Below are positions 12,568-24,129 of a DNA stretch of 64,000 bases, piece by piece. The notes beneath the pieces were generated by a model, which worked only from the letters and a program-made list of their open reading frames with translations, ran no database searches and was not told the origin of the DNA. The stretch lies in assembly GCA_013368445.1 (NCBI GenBank), contig JAACJO010000005.1, positions 1,674,001 to 1,738,000 on the forward strand, written 5' to 3'. Both the position numbers and the translations under genes were made by a program. The stretch comes from Leucocoprinus leucothites (taxonomy: Eukaryota; Basidiomycota; Agaricomycetes; Agaricales; Agaricaceae). Numbering within the stretch: the stretch's first letter is position 1; each line of letters starts with the position of its first letter.

Positions 12568-14309
12568 CTACCCAAGGAATTTGAAGATCGAGGAACGCTC
12601 TTGTATATCTCTGCTCTTTCCACGGATGGCCCAAATACCCCAATTGGTCTTAACCATTACACGTGGATCGAAGTCCGCAATCTCCCACTTTTCACTTCCG
12701 AACGAATTGGGGCCAGGCGTGATGACCCACTCAAACTCACCAGCAACCTGTGGTGCAGTGGAAAGCGAGCGAACGTCACGTTCAACATCAGTGGGTGAAA
12801 ATCCAGTGACAAAGACGGTGCATTTGCTTGCAAGAAGCATCGGTAGGACGGGCCCCCATTCTGTTGGTGAGGCAATCTGCAACAGAGGTTGTCCCTTCTC
12901 ATCTATGGAATCTGGGGATGGGAATCCAAACCCGGGAGAAAACATGAAGAAGAGGTCGCTATACGGGTCCAACGTGTGCTGGAATTGAGCGTGGACATCG
13001 GCGTAATTGGCTTGCATTCCCGTGATTGTGAGCTGGGGGGTGTATGGAACTGTGTATGATGGAACACCGTATCGCTGGAGCGAATCTCGTGTGCGCTTAA
13101 GCCGCGAGATGGGAGCAGGGGTGGGAGGTTCATAAACATTTGGCAAATATTCGGGCTTCTGCTCTGCCAATTTTTCAATCTCAGCCTCCTCGTTTCCCTC
13201 AACATTCGTACGGTTTGGTTCATTGGAATCAGCTGAGTTTGAACTGGAAGAAGTTGTGGATGCTTTAGACGCCTCGTTCTTTGGGGGCTTTGGCAATGAA
13301 ACCTGAGGCCCAATGAAGAATAGGTGGAAATGGGTGGAGGGGAAGAGCATGGTCAATTGCTCCCACACATGAGGCGGTAAAGATGATTCGGCGCGTGCTC
13401 CGAGGATGAATACGCGTACTTGAGGTTTGCCTACGGCTGCCTCTTCCGTTTCCGGTGCACCGGGTTCGACGTGAAGTGTACTCCGAAGTGCTAATGGATT
13501 TATAGAGGATTTAATCAGTACATGTGTTCCTTTCCTTGATTTCATTCTGGAAAAACGAATCTCACCTGCGAGAGATCGACTACCCTCCGGAGTAAGCCGC
13601 TGGTTGTTAAGCGTCAAGTTGCTGTACTGGTGTAGAGCACTTCCAATCGTAATGGGGTAAGTGAGAAGTTTACTCGCGTGTCGACGCGACCGCTCAGTGT
13701 CCATAGAATTAAACCCTCTCGTATACCAAAAGACGTCCCAGTTAGCGAAAGAGATAGCTTCCTCGTAACCTTGTGGACCTGTTCCAGAGAGGAAAATATC
13801 AAGAATTACCGAAACAAGGGCGGCGGAACGGAAGACTCACCCGGTAGCTCGAATTCGCGTAGCCTCCTCCCACTCCTCAAATCGTGCTCGTCCTCATTAG
13901 CCTCTCGTAGGCGCTGACAGTACTTTTTGTGCTCTGTATCTTCCTTCCAATGTTCTTCTGAACAATGGGAGGGCCAACCACAATCTGGACATTCAAACTT
14001 GACCGCGCGGGGTTGCGCCCGGGTATGGGCGTGAACGTGCGTGTGAGAACCTGCACAGACGGGACAAGGAGCTAGCTGCTTGACAGCCTCTCCCCTGGCA
14101 CGTACGGCGGGGAAGGGAGATTTAGAGAATGGATGGAAGAGGTTGTCTTCGGCAAGTATAGGGCCGGAATCCGCGGGCAAGACAGGTTTCTTTTTCCTTA
14201 GAAAACTAAAAATTAGTCTCCGCTGTTCCGCATGGTGAGTATTCCGGGGAAGAGAGAGGGAAGCTGGGCGGAGAAGAACCGAGCGGGCAGACAACCGGGG
14301 TAGGAGCAT
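12568..14309 (-). CDS. MSS51: MSS51-like mitochondrial translational activator of COX1
   Basis: In yeast, Mss51 activates translation of the mitochondrial COX1 mRNA and binds newly made Cox1, coupling synthesis to cytochrome oxidase assembly. The N-terminus is basic and Arg/Leu/Ser-rich, fitting a mitochondrial targeting peptide. A zinc-binding region follows: Cys82/Cys85 (CPVC), an unusual alternating His run at residues 89-96, Cys107/Cys110 (CPDC), Cys116, His120, His127 and Cys131, which is MYND-like. Introns at 13779-13840 and 13491-13565 preserve the conserved frame: PQGYEEAISFANWDVFWYTR, then SKLLTYPITIGSALHQYS and LTPEGSRSLAA. The C-terminal half is the conserved MSS51 core ending WGIWAIRGKSRD. 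It is head-to-head with HIS3, 116 bases between starts. Identification is strong; COX1-specific function is inferred from yeast. Confidence 0.88.
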
Positions 14310-14425
14310 TAGAAAAATGTAGTTTTGGAATATGCAATATTATGGTGCTTGTGTTTTCCTCTGTTGTCCATCATCCTCAGTTTTTACTACCCCTGCCTTA
14401 GCACGACCCTCGTTCACCAACAATC

Positions 14426-15245
14426 ATGGCCGCTCGTCAGGCATCTATCTCACGCAAAACCAGCGAAACTGAAGTCGAAATTCACATTGATCTGGATTGT
14501 ACTCCTGGCCCAAATGTTAAACAGACGATTGATGTCTCTACTGGAATTGGATTTCTGGACCATGTACGATTCGTTCGGGCTCATTAAAGAAAGTAGAATT
14601 TACCCAGTTTCCATCAGATGTATACTGCCCTCGCTAAGCACGGAGGCATGTCCCTTACTATGAAGTGTAAGGGCGATTTATGGATCGATGACCATCATAC
14701 AGCAGATGAGTCAAAGCTTCTCGAGCTGGTCTTTCTTTCTTTCCAATAATATATCCATTACAGGACAGTGCCATTGCATTGGGAACTGCATTCAAGCAGG
14801 CACTCGGCGAAGTTCGTGGCATCAGGCGATATGGAACAGGATTTGCTCCTTTGGATGAGGTCAATCCTATTTCATATTTCCAACTCTCACCGCTTCATAA
14901 ACCCCCTCTAGGCCCTTTCACGCGTCGTTATTGACATCTGTTCTCGGCCCTACTGCGTGACTGACCTAGGCCTTAAGCGCGAGAAGATCGGTGACCTCTC
15001 AACAGAGATGATACCCCATATCTTCTACTCCTTTGCCATGGCATCTGGCGTGACCCTTCACGTCGATGTTCTCAGAGGTGAAAATGATCATCACCGGTAC
15101 GCATGCCAGCAATGCACCATCGAGATTATCATTCATTTTTCACCCCAGTTCTGAGTCTGCATTCAAAGCGTTGGCTTTGGCGATTCGTCAGGCCATTGAA
15201 AGGACGGGAAGTACTGATGTTCCCAGTACCAAGGGTGTACTATAG
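14426..15245 (+). CDS. HIS3: Imidazoleglycerol-phosphate dehydratase (histidine biosynthesis)
   Basis: HIS3 catalyses the sixth step of histidine synthesis, dehydrating imidazole glycerol phosphate to imidazole acetol phosphate with bound manganese. Five exons give about 200 residues, the normal single-domain fungal size. Visible motifs are [12 protein letters not shown] near the N-terminus, [18 protein letters not shown], the metal-binding [27 protein letters not shown] and a second metal motif [16 protein letters not shown]. Introns 1, 3 and 4 are ordinary GT-AG. The junction after DDHHTAD is not: restoring the family sequence needs an intron at 14708-14763 beginning GA, whereas the only nearby in-frame GT-AG choice is a 35-base intron (14729-14763) that inserts seven residues beside the metal site. 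Otherwise the gene looks intact. Confidence 0.93.
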
Positions 15246-15341
15246 ATCTCACCGCTACATCTCGTGGAATAAATATATAAGTGGATGCTAACTGTCCAAA
15301 CAGTAAACAAAGAAGACAAATACGAAATACAAAACTGCAAT

Positions 15342-18300
15342 CTAACCCCAAAATATGCACTGCTTCTCGCGAGGAGGGTTCAGCTTTGCGCCCTTCGGAC
15401 AGTTAAATGCCTTCGCAAACTCGGGTATATTCGACACGGTCCCATCTACTCGATAACGACTCGGAGAATGAGGATCCGTTCGGATACGCTGAACCTGATA
15501 AGGAGGATCAGTCGATTGAAATTAGTCAAATGGAGAGGAAAAGTTACTGACAGCTGCAGCTGGCTTCATGGCACGCGCCCAGATGCGACCAAATGCAATG
15601 AAAAAGAGTTGCTCCCTAGAAAGCAGGTCAGGTGATGCAAGCGGCTTCAAGCTGGCAGACCAGCGTACCTGGTATAGTTCAATCCAGGCAACAAGTGTTC
15701 ACCACCCGCCTCAGCGGAGGCATCGTATTGCGCTTTCCACGCTCGATATGATTGGATTAGACCCGTATCACCGATATTTTCGCCAGAGGTGCTTCAAGAA
15801 ATAAGCAGAGGGAGTTTGAGTAATTAAGTGGAACTTACAGATTACCCTATTGATACTATCAGCCCTATGGTAATTGGAATAGAAATGCCAACACTCACGT
15901 TCACATGAATCTTCCCGCCTTTCCCATCATCGATCGTGTAGGCTATGGTGGATGATTAAAAATCATAAACAATGTACCGAGGAAGCGGTACCATACCAGA
16001 GTACTGTTTGACAATACAATCCTGCTTAACCTTGAAGCCTTCGCTCGTGGAATTCGTCCACCATTCCTCGAGTTTACCATGCTGATTGTATAGTCGCCCA
16101 GCAGAATCAAACGCATGCTATTTTACCCAATGATTAGGAAGCTGGAGGATTATGATTCAACAAAGCGTACCGTCAGCTCATGTGAGGCAACTTGGCCGAA
16201 AGCACCGTATGAAAGGTAACCAGGCCTGAGGGAAATTAATTACCCAAACGAAATGAGATAGAAACAGGAAGAGGCGGACCATTCTTGCGAGAAGAAGGGG
16301 GGCTGGAGAATACCAGCCGGAAAAACAATCTACCAAGAAACTAGTGAGAGTCTGCCACCAAAATCAGACGTTGTCGCACCTCATTAGCAGGTGGATTGAA
16401 GTATGCGTTGGCCATGGAGGGCCACATTTCCCATGATTCAGGATCTCTGCTCAACTCGAGCCTGAGCCAGCTCTTGAATATTTCACTTTTCCTATTGTAA
16501 GATCGCTTAGAGTCCGATTGCTTGGGGGCAGCGGAGAGACATACTGAGCGCTCAACATGTTGTTAAAGAAATCGCCCTTGTCGATTTCGACCTTACTATA
16601 GTATTGAGCGATGGAGCGAGCGTTTTCAGTGTTTGGAGACAGAGGATAGCCAACTTTGACTCGAATAGCATCGGCCTGTGACGCTGTCAGTTCTTTCAAG
16701 TGCAGTACTGACTAGACTCACCTTCTCTGCAGCTGCATTTGCAGACTCTGCATCCATCCAATCGATGTTCCTGAGCGAGCCCTTGAAAGCTTTAACGATA
16801 TCGGTGATGATTTTGGTACCCTTCGCCCGCGAATCCCCACCAAAAGTCTCGTTAACAAAATATCGTCCTGCAGCGAAGCCAAGGGTCTCCTCGACTTTTC
16901 CGACGCAGTGCTCTCCACGATCACCAACAGCACCTTTCTTAATACCCGTTAGTGCTTCTAAGAGCGTGCGCTGTGCTTGCCAAGCTTCTGTGGAAGTTCC
17001 GAGGTATGGTGACAACGCAAGCGCTGCTCGAACCACGAGATATGATTCAATGACAAGATTTGGCGTGTCATTCAGAATCTTGGAAAGAGAGCGTGCATAC
17101 TCAGGATATGTCACAATTACACGATTTGGGAACCTGCGAGGTGTGAATGTCGAAAAGTAAGTCGGGAAATCAACCTGAGGCAGTTCGTCAAATAAAACGG
17201 TCGGGTGAACTGGGTTGTAAGTCGCAATTGGATCCTGTAACAATATATCCCTAGAAGTGCGCCCTCAGAGAACGCGCCAAATCGGTTTTCTGGACAACTC
17301 ACAAATCCAGGCTGGCTTGGGCCATCTTGCTCTCAAATTCAACAACCTTTTTGGCCAACCCGTGAATGTCACGATGCCTTGGAGGCTCGTCCTCTCCACC
17401 ATCCCCACCATCGTCATCACCATCCCAAGGTGGCCAGGGCCAAGGAGGCCATATCCTCTGAGTTTTCTCCTTGGTCGAGAAACGCGTTTGCTTGTCGTCC
17501 TGAGCGAGCCCTAGTTCATCGTCCAGATCGCTACCGTCATCGAGGATAGTGAGAAGACGCTCAACAACGGTCTGGTATAGTTTTCTTGTAGATTTCTCCT
17601 CATAGTATTCCTGCAAGGAGAGGTAGTCAGACACTTCAAAATGCAAGTTGGCTGAGCACAAACCTTAGAGGGGAGGCCGAAGTTCGGTTGGCTGAACCAG
17701 AGGACCATATGGTTTGGGTCGACTCCGACATCACCCTCAACTTCGAAGGAGAATAGAGGACCAATACCTAAAGAATAGCAGCATTAAATAAAGAATGTAA
17801 AACGTTTTGATATGGAAGATTACTCCGTACCTTGCGAATGGAGAAATGCGAGTGCAGCCGTCAAACCCTTTGATTTCTTCCTCCCCTTTCTCAAACTAAT
17901 ATCGGTGTCTTCCTCTCTAAAAAGCTTTCGAAGCGTTTCAACAAAATGCTCAAGAGGAGCACTCCCAATACCATCGAGCAGGGGCTCATTAAGGCACGAC
18001 GAGTACATGTCCCGGATTTTTTCGAGTATCTCTTGATCATAGGGATCTTGACTCAAGAGAGCATTTTCTCCCGAAGATTCAAGGATCCGCTGAATAACTT
18101 GCTTGTTTTGCCGAGCCAATGCTTCAAAATTGCCAAAGCTACTTTTGTCCGCAGGTAAGGGGTGTGCTTTCAACCATCCGTTGTCTAAATTCAGGACATC
18201 AGCGTCGTCTGAGGATGTTGACAAAATAATACAATACTCACTGACGTATTCATAGAAGTTCTCGCAAGGATCCTGAGTCGTGTCCAATGAAGAAAGGATT

Positions 18301-18992
18301 GTCCCGGCCAATACAATACACTGTGGCTCCATGCATACATCCTGTCATATTTGAGCGCTTATACGAGAAAACCTTCTGTCAGAAAAAAAAAATAATCTCA
18401 CCTTCTCTGGGCCTCCAGTAGGACCAGGAACAGGAACTGGTTTCACTGTTGTGGTAACCTTGTCGGTAGTGGTATATGTTGTCGTCGTAGTCACTGTTCC
18501 AACCCTCGTGGTTGAGCCAACTTGAGTCGTTGTAGTGGTTGCGGTCTTCGTCTTTGTAAAGATTTCCGTTTCAGTGTGAGGAAGTGTGTGATACTCAGTA
18601 GTGGTGAAGATGCGTGTAACTGTCCCTCCTGGCTTGTTGTCGCCCACGAGGCTGAGCTTATGCTGAGCCCCCGCGAAAAGCCCAATAAATATCTGAGAAA
18701 ATTTGAGCTTTATAGAAGTAGAATACACAGGCCTGGAGAACTTACCGAGCTGACTAGGAGCAAAGAAAGAGCCAAAATTAACAGGATCTTGGTGAGAGGT
18801 GTAAGTGGTTCTTGGACGACTGTGTTTATACGGTCAGAGAAAGTTGGTTGATCACGTTCCTCCTCCTCCGGGTCTATCAACAGGGGGGCACTTTCTATCC
18901 AAGTTGAAACGTCAAGAGACAACTCGCTGGTTTAAATATATAAAAGTGCACTCACCATAAGAGGCTGAAGGCCCAGGATCTCTGTCCGACAT
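15342..18992 (-). CDS. M13-family zinc metallopeptidase (neprilysin/endothelin-converting-enzyme type)
   Basis: Peptidase M13 proteins are type II membrane ectopeptidases that cut oligopeptides. A short acidic cytoplasmic N-terminus (MSDRDPGPSASYG, then EEEERDQPTF) precedes one hydrophobic segment (KILLILALSLLLVSSV), then a stalk of about 60 residues dominated by Thr with Val, Pro and Lys (18420-18620). The ectodomain starts with DPCENFYEYVS. The catalytic motif HELTH spans an intron near 16180 and continues HAFDSAGRLYNQHGKLEEWW; GENIGD supplies the third zinc ligand glutamate. The C-terminus ends CIFWG, with the Cys-x-x-Trp-like end typical of the family. More than ten short introns are needed. 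Fungal M13 substrates are poorly known, so the role is uncertain. The gene is convergent with HIS3, with only 96 bases between stop codons. Confidence 0.92.
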
Positions 18993-19325
18993 TGTGACGG
19001 ACAAAGTATCAAGGCAAATCTATGCGATGCAGGCCAAACGGGTGGTTCTTATGTAGATGGTGAAGAAGAGATGCCTCAGTGCTGTCGTGTGGACGCTGCG
19101 AGGATACAGGTGCGCGTCTCACGCAATGTGCTCAGTGTGCGCGAGTCACGCGTGGTTTCTCGAGACGTCATCCATCAATCTATCAATCTATCATGATGCG
19201 TATTTCAGCCTATTCGAGTACATCCATCGACGTTTCAATGCACCACCCTCAGCGCTTGAAGTTTGGATTTTATGTGACTGGTTAAGGCGAGACACAAGTC
19301 CCACAGTGTCATTTATCGTAGTGAC
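18993..19325. other. Spacer upstream of the M13 peptidase gene
   Basis: This 333-base interval separates the M13 start from the end of the MFS gene on the same strand. It holds a short imperfect ATCAATCT repeat near 19172-19190. No gene is seen; it is the presumed promoter of the peptidase gene. Confidence 0.5.
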
Positions 19326-21521
19326 CTAGTCATGACATGCGGAGCGTACGACGCGCTTAGAAAAGATGCTACCGATCCACGACAAACCAACAAAAACCAA
19401 TACCCAGAGGTTCCCATCAAGAGTGTCATACTTATGAGATATTACATAGAGCGAACTACAGTGTTTTTGAGAGGCATTCTGCTTGAATAGTGAACAGGCG
19501 CACTAACCTTGCAAAAGTCGGGCTCAAGGCCTGAGATAGACAGATGGAAAACTGGACTAAACCATATGTCGCACCCAAGGCAGTAGAGTTCGGTACGAAG
19601 GCTTTCACGAGCAGCATATTGATACTACACGTCATAGGGTTGAGATTCGGGTGCCTGCGGGCGCCGGGACATGAGGCACTTACGAGAAACCGATGAACGC
19701 AATTCTGGCAAGAGCCAACAGAAGTGCAACTCCAATCCAGAGCTTGATTGTTGTCAGCTCATCTGGATTAACCATTCCAGGCCTCAGTCCTTTTTTTGCT
19801 ATAAAATTTAAAAGAGGCAGAACTAGAAATGGGATAGCCCACAACCTCATACCGAAGTGGTAGAGCTTGGAATGATCAAATCGCACCAGGACCTTTGGCA
19901 TTATCAGTGCAGATAACAAAGCCGCTCCGAGACCAGAAAGCGCCAACGCAAATCCGATTTCGTATGGCTGATGACAGTCAACCACGGGCATAAACGAGGT
20001 AACGAACGATAGAACTTACCGAGAAGCCCAAGCCTCCGTCTTTGACAGGAGAGTAACAGAACAAGACGAAGGTGACTTCGAAAGCGGTTGATATGAAACT
20101 GAGCACGCAAGCGGAAGCGCAAATATCCTGGATTATCGGCTTGGATAAGAGCCGTGCGATGTTGTATCTCTCCTCGGAAATCGATTCTGGAATGACCGGT
20201 TTCTGATGGTCTGCGGTAGTTCCATACCCTCTAGTCCCAATGGACTGTTTTCCGATGCAATCTCCTGATCTCTTTCTTAAGGTCTGGGAACGATAAGGAG
20301 ATGAAGTCATGAAATCAGTCCCCGACAATCAATCATAGACAGGAACTAGAAGTACCTCGTTCAAAAAGAAATAACACAAGATGAAGCCCAAGACGTTAAA
20401 CCCAGCGGTGACGCAACAAGGCAAGAAGTAAGGATACTTCCGAAAGAATACATAATTAAAGAAGGGGAATTTGGCTGTCGGGTTAGACAGTGTGCCCCCT
20501 ATCATGGGTCTAGAAAACCAAGAGATGAAGTCAGAATCACAATCAGGTGGCGCAAGAAGCTCAGAAGGACCAGGGATAAAATGGAAGCTACGTGATAGCA
20601 GAAGATGTCTATCGACATCTCAGGAGTCCACTCACCCGAGGGTGGCACCGATCGGCCAGAAAATTCCAAAAATCGAGTAAATGACAGCCTCGTGATTTCT
20701 TCCGGTAATTTCGCACAAGACTGAGGGGATGACTGCAACGTTTCCCGAAAAGAGGCCCGCTAGTGAAAAGTCAAGCTGAAATTAGTGGAATTTTGTCTCA
20801 GGCCTGTCAGTCAGAGTATTTCCAGAATTACATCCCAGGATAACAGGTGTGATCTCATTATAGCCAGATGCCAGGAGTGGGAGGTTCAAAGGCAAGTCTC
20901 AAAGCTTACCTATACTTCTCGAGATTAGGATACTCTTGAAATCTTGAGATAATCCAAAGATCAAAGTCGTTAAAGCTAAGCCGGCAGCTCCCGCTAGGAT
21001 TGCAGGGCGTCGGCCGGCGGTATCTGGCGGTGGCGCAGGATGATCAGATGCTCGACATGTGGCAGAAGGGGGGATTAGCACTCCATACCTGACAGGACCC
21101 CCCAAGGGTACATAGCGACCAGCTGTGCAATTGCAAACACGCTCTCCTAAAGATGCCTCATCAGAGGTGCTCGGAGACGATCAGTCAGAAGTCAGAAGCC
21201 TACCACAACGCCACTATAGTATCCAATCTCTTTTGGATCATCTGTCACTCCTGTGTTCCAGATCAATTCATTGATATAAGGGAAGATCTGCATGAAGTTG
21301 AGAGGATCCAGAACACGCAGAAGACACAAGACGGCGAATTCCCTTCGTGGTAAGGGCGCCAAATCTTCAGCAATAAGCGCTCTAGTGACTTCAGCGTCTG
21401 CCGAAGCGGTCCGTGTTTCTTCTTCCACGGACTGTCGATAGCCTGAGTTAGGCCCCCGGCTGTGGTTAGGGCCTGGAGGCGCTGTGGCACCAATACTATT
21501 ATCGTTCGAATGTAAGAGCAT
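19326..21521 (-). CDS. MFS transporter
   Basis: A major facilitator superfamily permease expected to span the membrane about 12 times. The acidic N-terminus (EVTRALIAEDLAPLPRREF) leads into helix 1 with LCLLRVLDPLNFMQIFPYIN. Loop 2-3 carries MFS motif A as GVLSDTAGRRP, formed across a GT-AG intron ending near 21030. Later helices include WPIGATLG, KYPYFLPC and, after a hydrophilic central loop, CASACVLSFISTAFEVTFVLFCY. The last exon ends KRVVRSACHD. An open frame reaches 21530, but its extra codons start with TTG, so the ATG at 21521 was used. The RLLDPL-type helix 1 places it with fungal transporters related to YCR023C and the zinc-induced-facilitator-like group; the substrate cannot be read from sequence. 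It is a paralog of the gene at 27293. Confidence 0.87.
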
Positions 21522-22085
21522 AGGAGACAAATTACAGATATCTCGGAAGGCCCACCCGATATTTATGGCGCTACAAATTGGCTTAGCCCTTTCAAAGGAG
21601 TGCCTCAGTAGCCACCAAGAGCGTCTTGTACATCGTGTTTTTGTAGGTCATTTGGAGGGTCAAGTCAAATTCTGACCATTCAGTTTCGACTTGCGTAAAC
21701 CAAGAGCCAATCCGGAGCAAGAAATAGGAAAGTGACATTCGAGGTTCAATTAAGCTCGAAGGTTGAGCACCGAGCACGAGGACGCCGTTTGAATTCACCG
21801 CCAAGTTGGGAGAGTTAAGGTATCTTCGCCCTGAGTGTGCTGACTTGAAAATCCTGGGGCCACAGCACTTGGACCCTTCTCTGATGCCGAAGTTGAATAT
21901 TGATATTTGAGAATAATCTCGAGATATAACAAGGTATCTGAGGTGGAAAAATCCATTCAAATTCAGTTTCACGCTAACTTGAAAAATCCGAAAGTGTGAA
22001 CACTCACGAATAACAATACAATACATCTCCTAGTATGTATATCATTTTATCATTAAAAGGTCAACCGCTGAGACGAAGTCGCCGC
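21522..22085. other. Intergenic region, no gene seen
   Basis: A 145-codon minus-strand open frame (21592-22026) occupies much of this interval, but its product shows no motif or compositional sign of a protein. The region is likely promoter of the MFS gene plus the 3' flank of the AlkB gene. Confidence 0.5.
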
Positions 22086-23878
22086 CTATGGGCTCCTCGG
22101 GGAACCATAATCTCCCACACAGGGTCCACGGCCTTCTTTATCCATATCCATGACCTTCCAAAATTTGCATCCCTTCCCATCATTCTGAGCGCCCGCATAA
22201 CACGCCCACCAATATCTATCCGTCCGTCCATCAGTCCTGTTCTTCATGTCCGGCCTTAAAATTGTCGGTACGCCGCAGTCACATTTCGGTATGCTGTGAG
22301 GACGGAAATCAGGTCTATAAAATCTGAATGTAATATTGATCCTGCAATTCGACGGAGAGTACGCGGCCGCGGCTGTGGTTTCACCAGAGATAGATGCTTC
22401 TTGAGATACTGACGACACTGCCTCGGTATTTGCGGCAGCTCTGCTGCTGGACATGAAAGTCGGGCGGAAAATGTCTATTGCGGACTGCGGCGGAACGGCA
22501 TGTTTGAATTTTTCTTGGCACGAGGCGTGCATGATGGTTAACTGAAGTCATGAGGCAATTTCAACGCCATGATTGACAACATGTGGGGAAACGGCAAAGG
22601 TACAGGTCCAGCATGAGGCTCCGTTTTCCTGAGCGGTATGACGGATGTTTTACGCACTGAATTATGGGGCAGGGGAATATTAAATGTCCTCGCCTGGCGA
22701 GAGTCAATTTCGTCAGTGGGGATAACCTCACGCAGCCGAAACACCCTCGTGGTACCTAGGAACAAAGAAAGAAAATCAGATTTTCTTTCCTGGGACATGA
22801 AAAAGGTTATATATCGTACCCAGACTTAAGGAGGCAATAGTAGGATAAGGACCCAGATATGTCAGTTGGTCAGAATGAAACCCGACACTCTCCTTAGCTC
22901 CTTCATAGCAATTAGATGCTGCAACATTCGCTTTCCAGACAGGATTAATGGTTCCCGAACCACTATCCTGATTTCCGCCGTACTCGAGTGAATAGCGTTT
23001 CCGCTTCCTGAGCTCCTCATTAACAACCTTCTCAATGATCTTACACGCTTGTTCCATCTCTGGCGGAAATGCCTTAGGGGAATCTGTCATTCGTCCATTA
23101 TACCTGGAATGGATAGTCCGTGTCAGATAACAGATATGAAATCCTCGGTCCCACGTCGACCACACGACTGGTACCAGTGGAATGAACGAATGTCAAAGAC
23201 AGATTTGTGCACATACCAAAACCTTGCAGCTTCCTGCCACTCGGCAGAGTCCCTTTCGTCTGCCAATCCATCGCCTTCCTCCAATCTGGCGTAAAAGGAT
23301 GTTCGATGGGGACTTTCCACGATTCTATCGAACAGCCACCATTTGTTTCGCTGCCATTCTTTGGATGCCTCTATCATAGTGTAGAAGAGTTGACAAGCGA
23401 GCTCAGGAGGCAAGATAGACAGATGCATGGTGCAAGGTGTATGTTCCGCGATCATTGAGGGGTTGGATAACATCAGCGGAGGCAGGCTTTTCACCTTCCG
23501 CTTGGACTTGTCCTCAGATGGAGGTGGGCGCAGCACTGTCATAAGATCGACTGTAGGCTTTGACGGGGACTTGGCATTTGAAGATTTTGGCTTAATGGTA
23601 TGACCTGAAGCTGAAGGATTTTCATCATCTCTTGTGAGGTCAATTTGCTTTTCCATTGGTGTCGACGTTCTTGGTTTCTTGAGCCAGCCATCGAGGTTCG
23701 TCTTTTTTCTCTTCTTGCCCTCCTTCCGAATTCCACCATCACTAGTGTTCAAAATGTCGGCAGCTCGCTGAACATCGCCATGTGAAAGAACAAGTGCCTC
23801 TAGAATTGTTTCGTGGTCCACGACGCGGTATAATAGGCTAGATACAAGCGCGATAAGAGTTTCGTTGTCGTGGTCCAT
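22086..23878 (-). CDS. CUE-AlkB-GRF protein: 2-oxoglutarate/Fe(II) dioxygenase of the AlkB family
   Basis: AlkB dioxygenases oxidatively remove alkyl groups from nucleic-acid bases. Three modules sit in one spliced frame. Residues 1-50 resemble a ubiquitin-binding CUE domain (LIALVSSLLYRVVDHETILE, then SHGDVQRAADIL). A Lys/Ser-rich linker with NLDGWLKK follows. The AlkB fold contains YNGRMTDSPKAFPPEM, iron-binding HSD in GFHSDQLTYLGPYPTIASLS, distal His in MHASCQEKFKHAVPP and 2-oxoglutarate-binding arginines in RINITFRFYRPDF. The C-terminus is a GRF zinc finger: CDCG, then WWAC and GCKFWK. Exon joins RFW/YNGRM, SLG/TTRVF and HNS/LTIMHAS keep all modules in frame. The longer frame to 23956 opens with TTG, so ATG 23878 was chosen. 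Substrate (DNA or RNA) is unknown; CUE and GRF suggest a ubiquitin and nucleic-acid link. Divergent from the M24 gene. Confidence 0.87.
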
Positions 23879-24129
23879 CGCAAGCCACGACGCGATGCGT
23901 ACAAAAGAGAGTAGGCGCCAGTTCAGAACCAGAGACGCGGCACCGCGGTCCGCCAAGTCATCCAGAATTAGGCCTGGGCGATACTAATCTCCCCATGCTG
24001 TGCAACACGGGGTCTACCTCTAATTGGGAGGTGGGGCCCACGAAGCTATGTATCGTGTCATGCACTTGAAAGTCCGCTGTCACTACTCCCATCTCTTCCA
24101 ACAACGCTCTCACTACTAGAGCTCGAGCC

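Noticed and set aside
22086..22532. Apparent separate small GRF zinc-finger gene
   Set aside because: Its start LTIMHASCQEKFKH and RINITFRFYRPDF are the C-terminal part of the AlkB fold and join in frame to the upstream exons, so it is the last exon of the dioxygenase gene.
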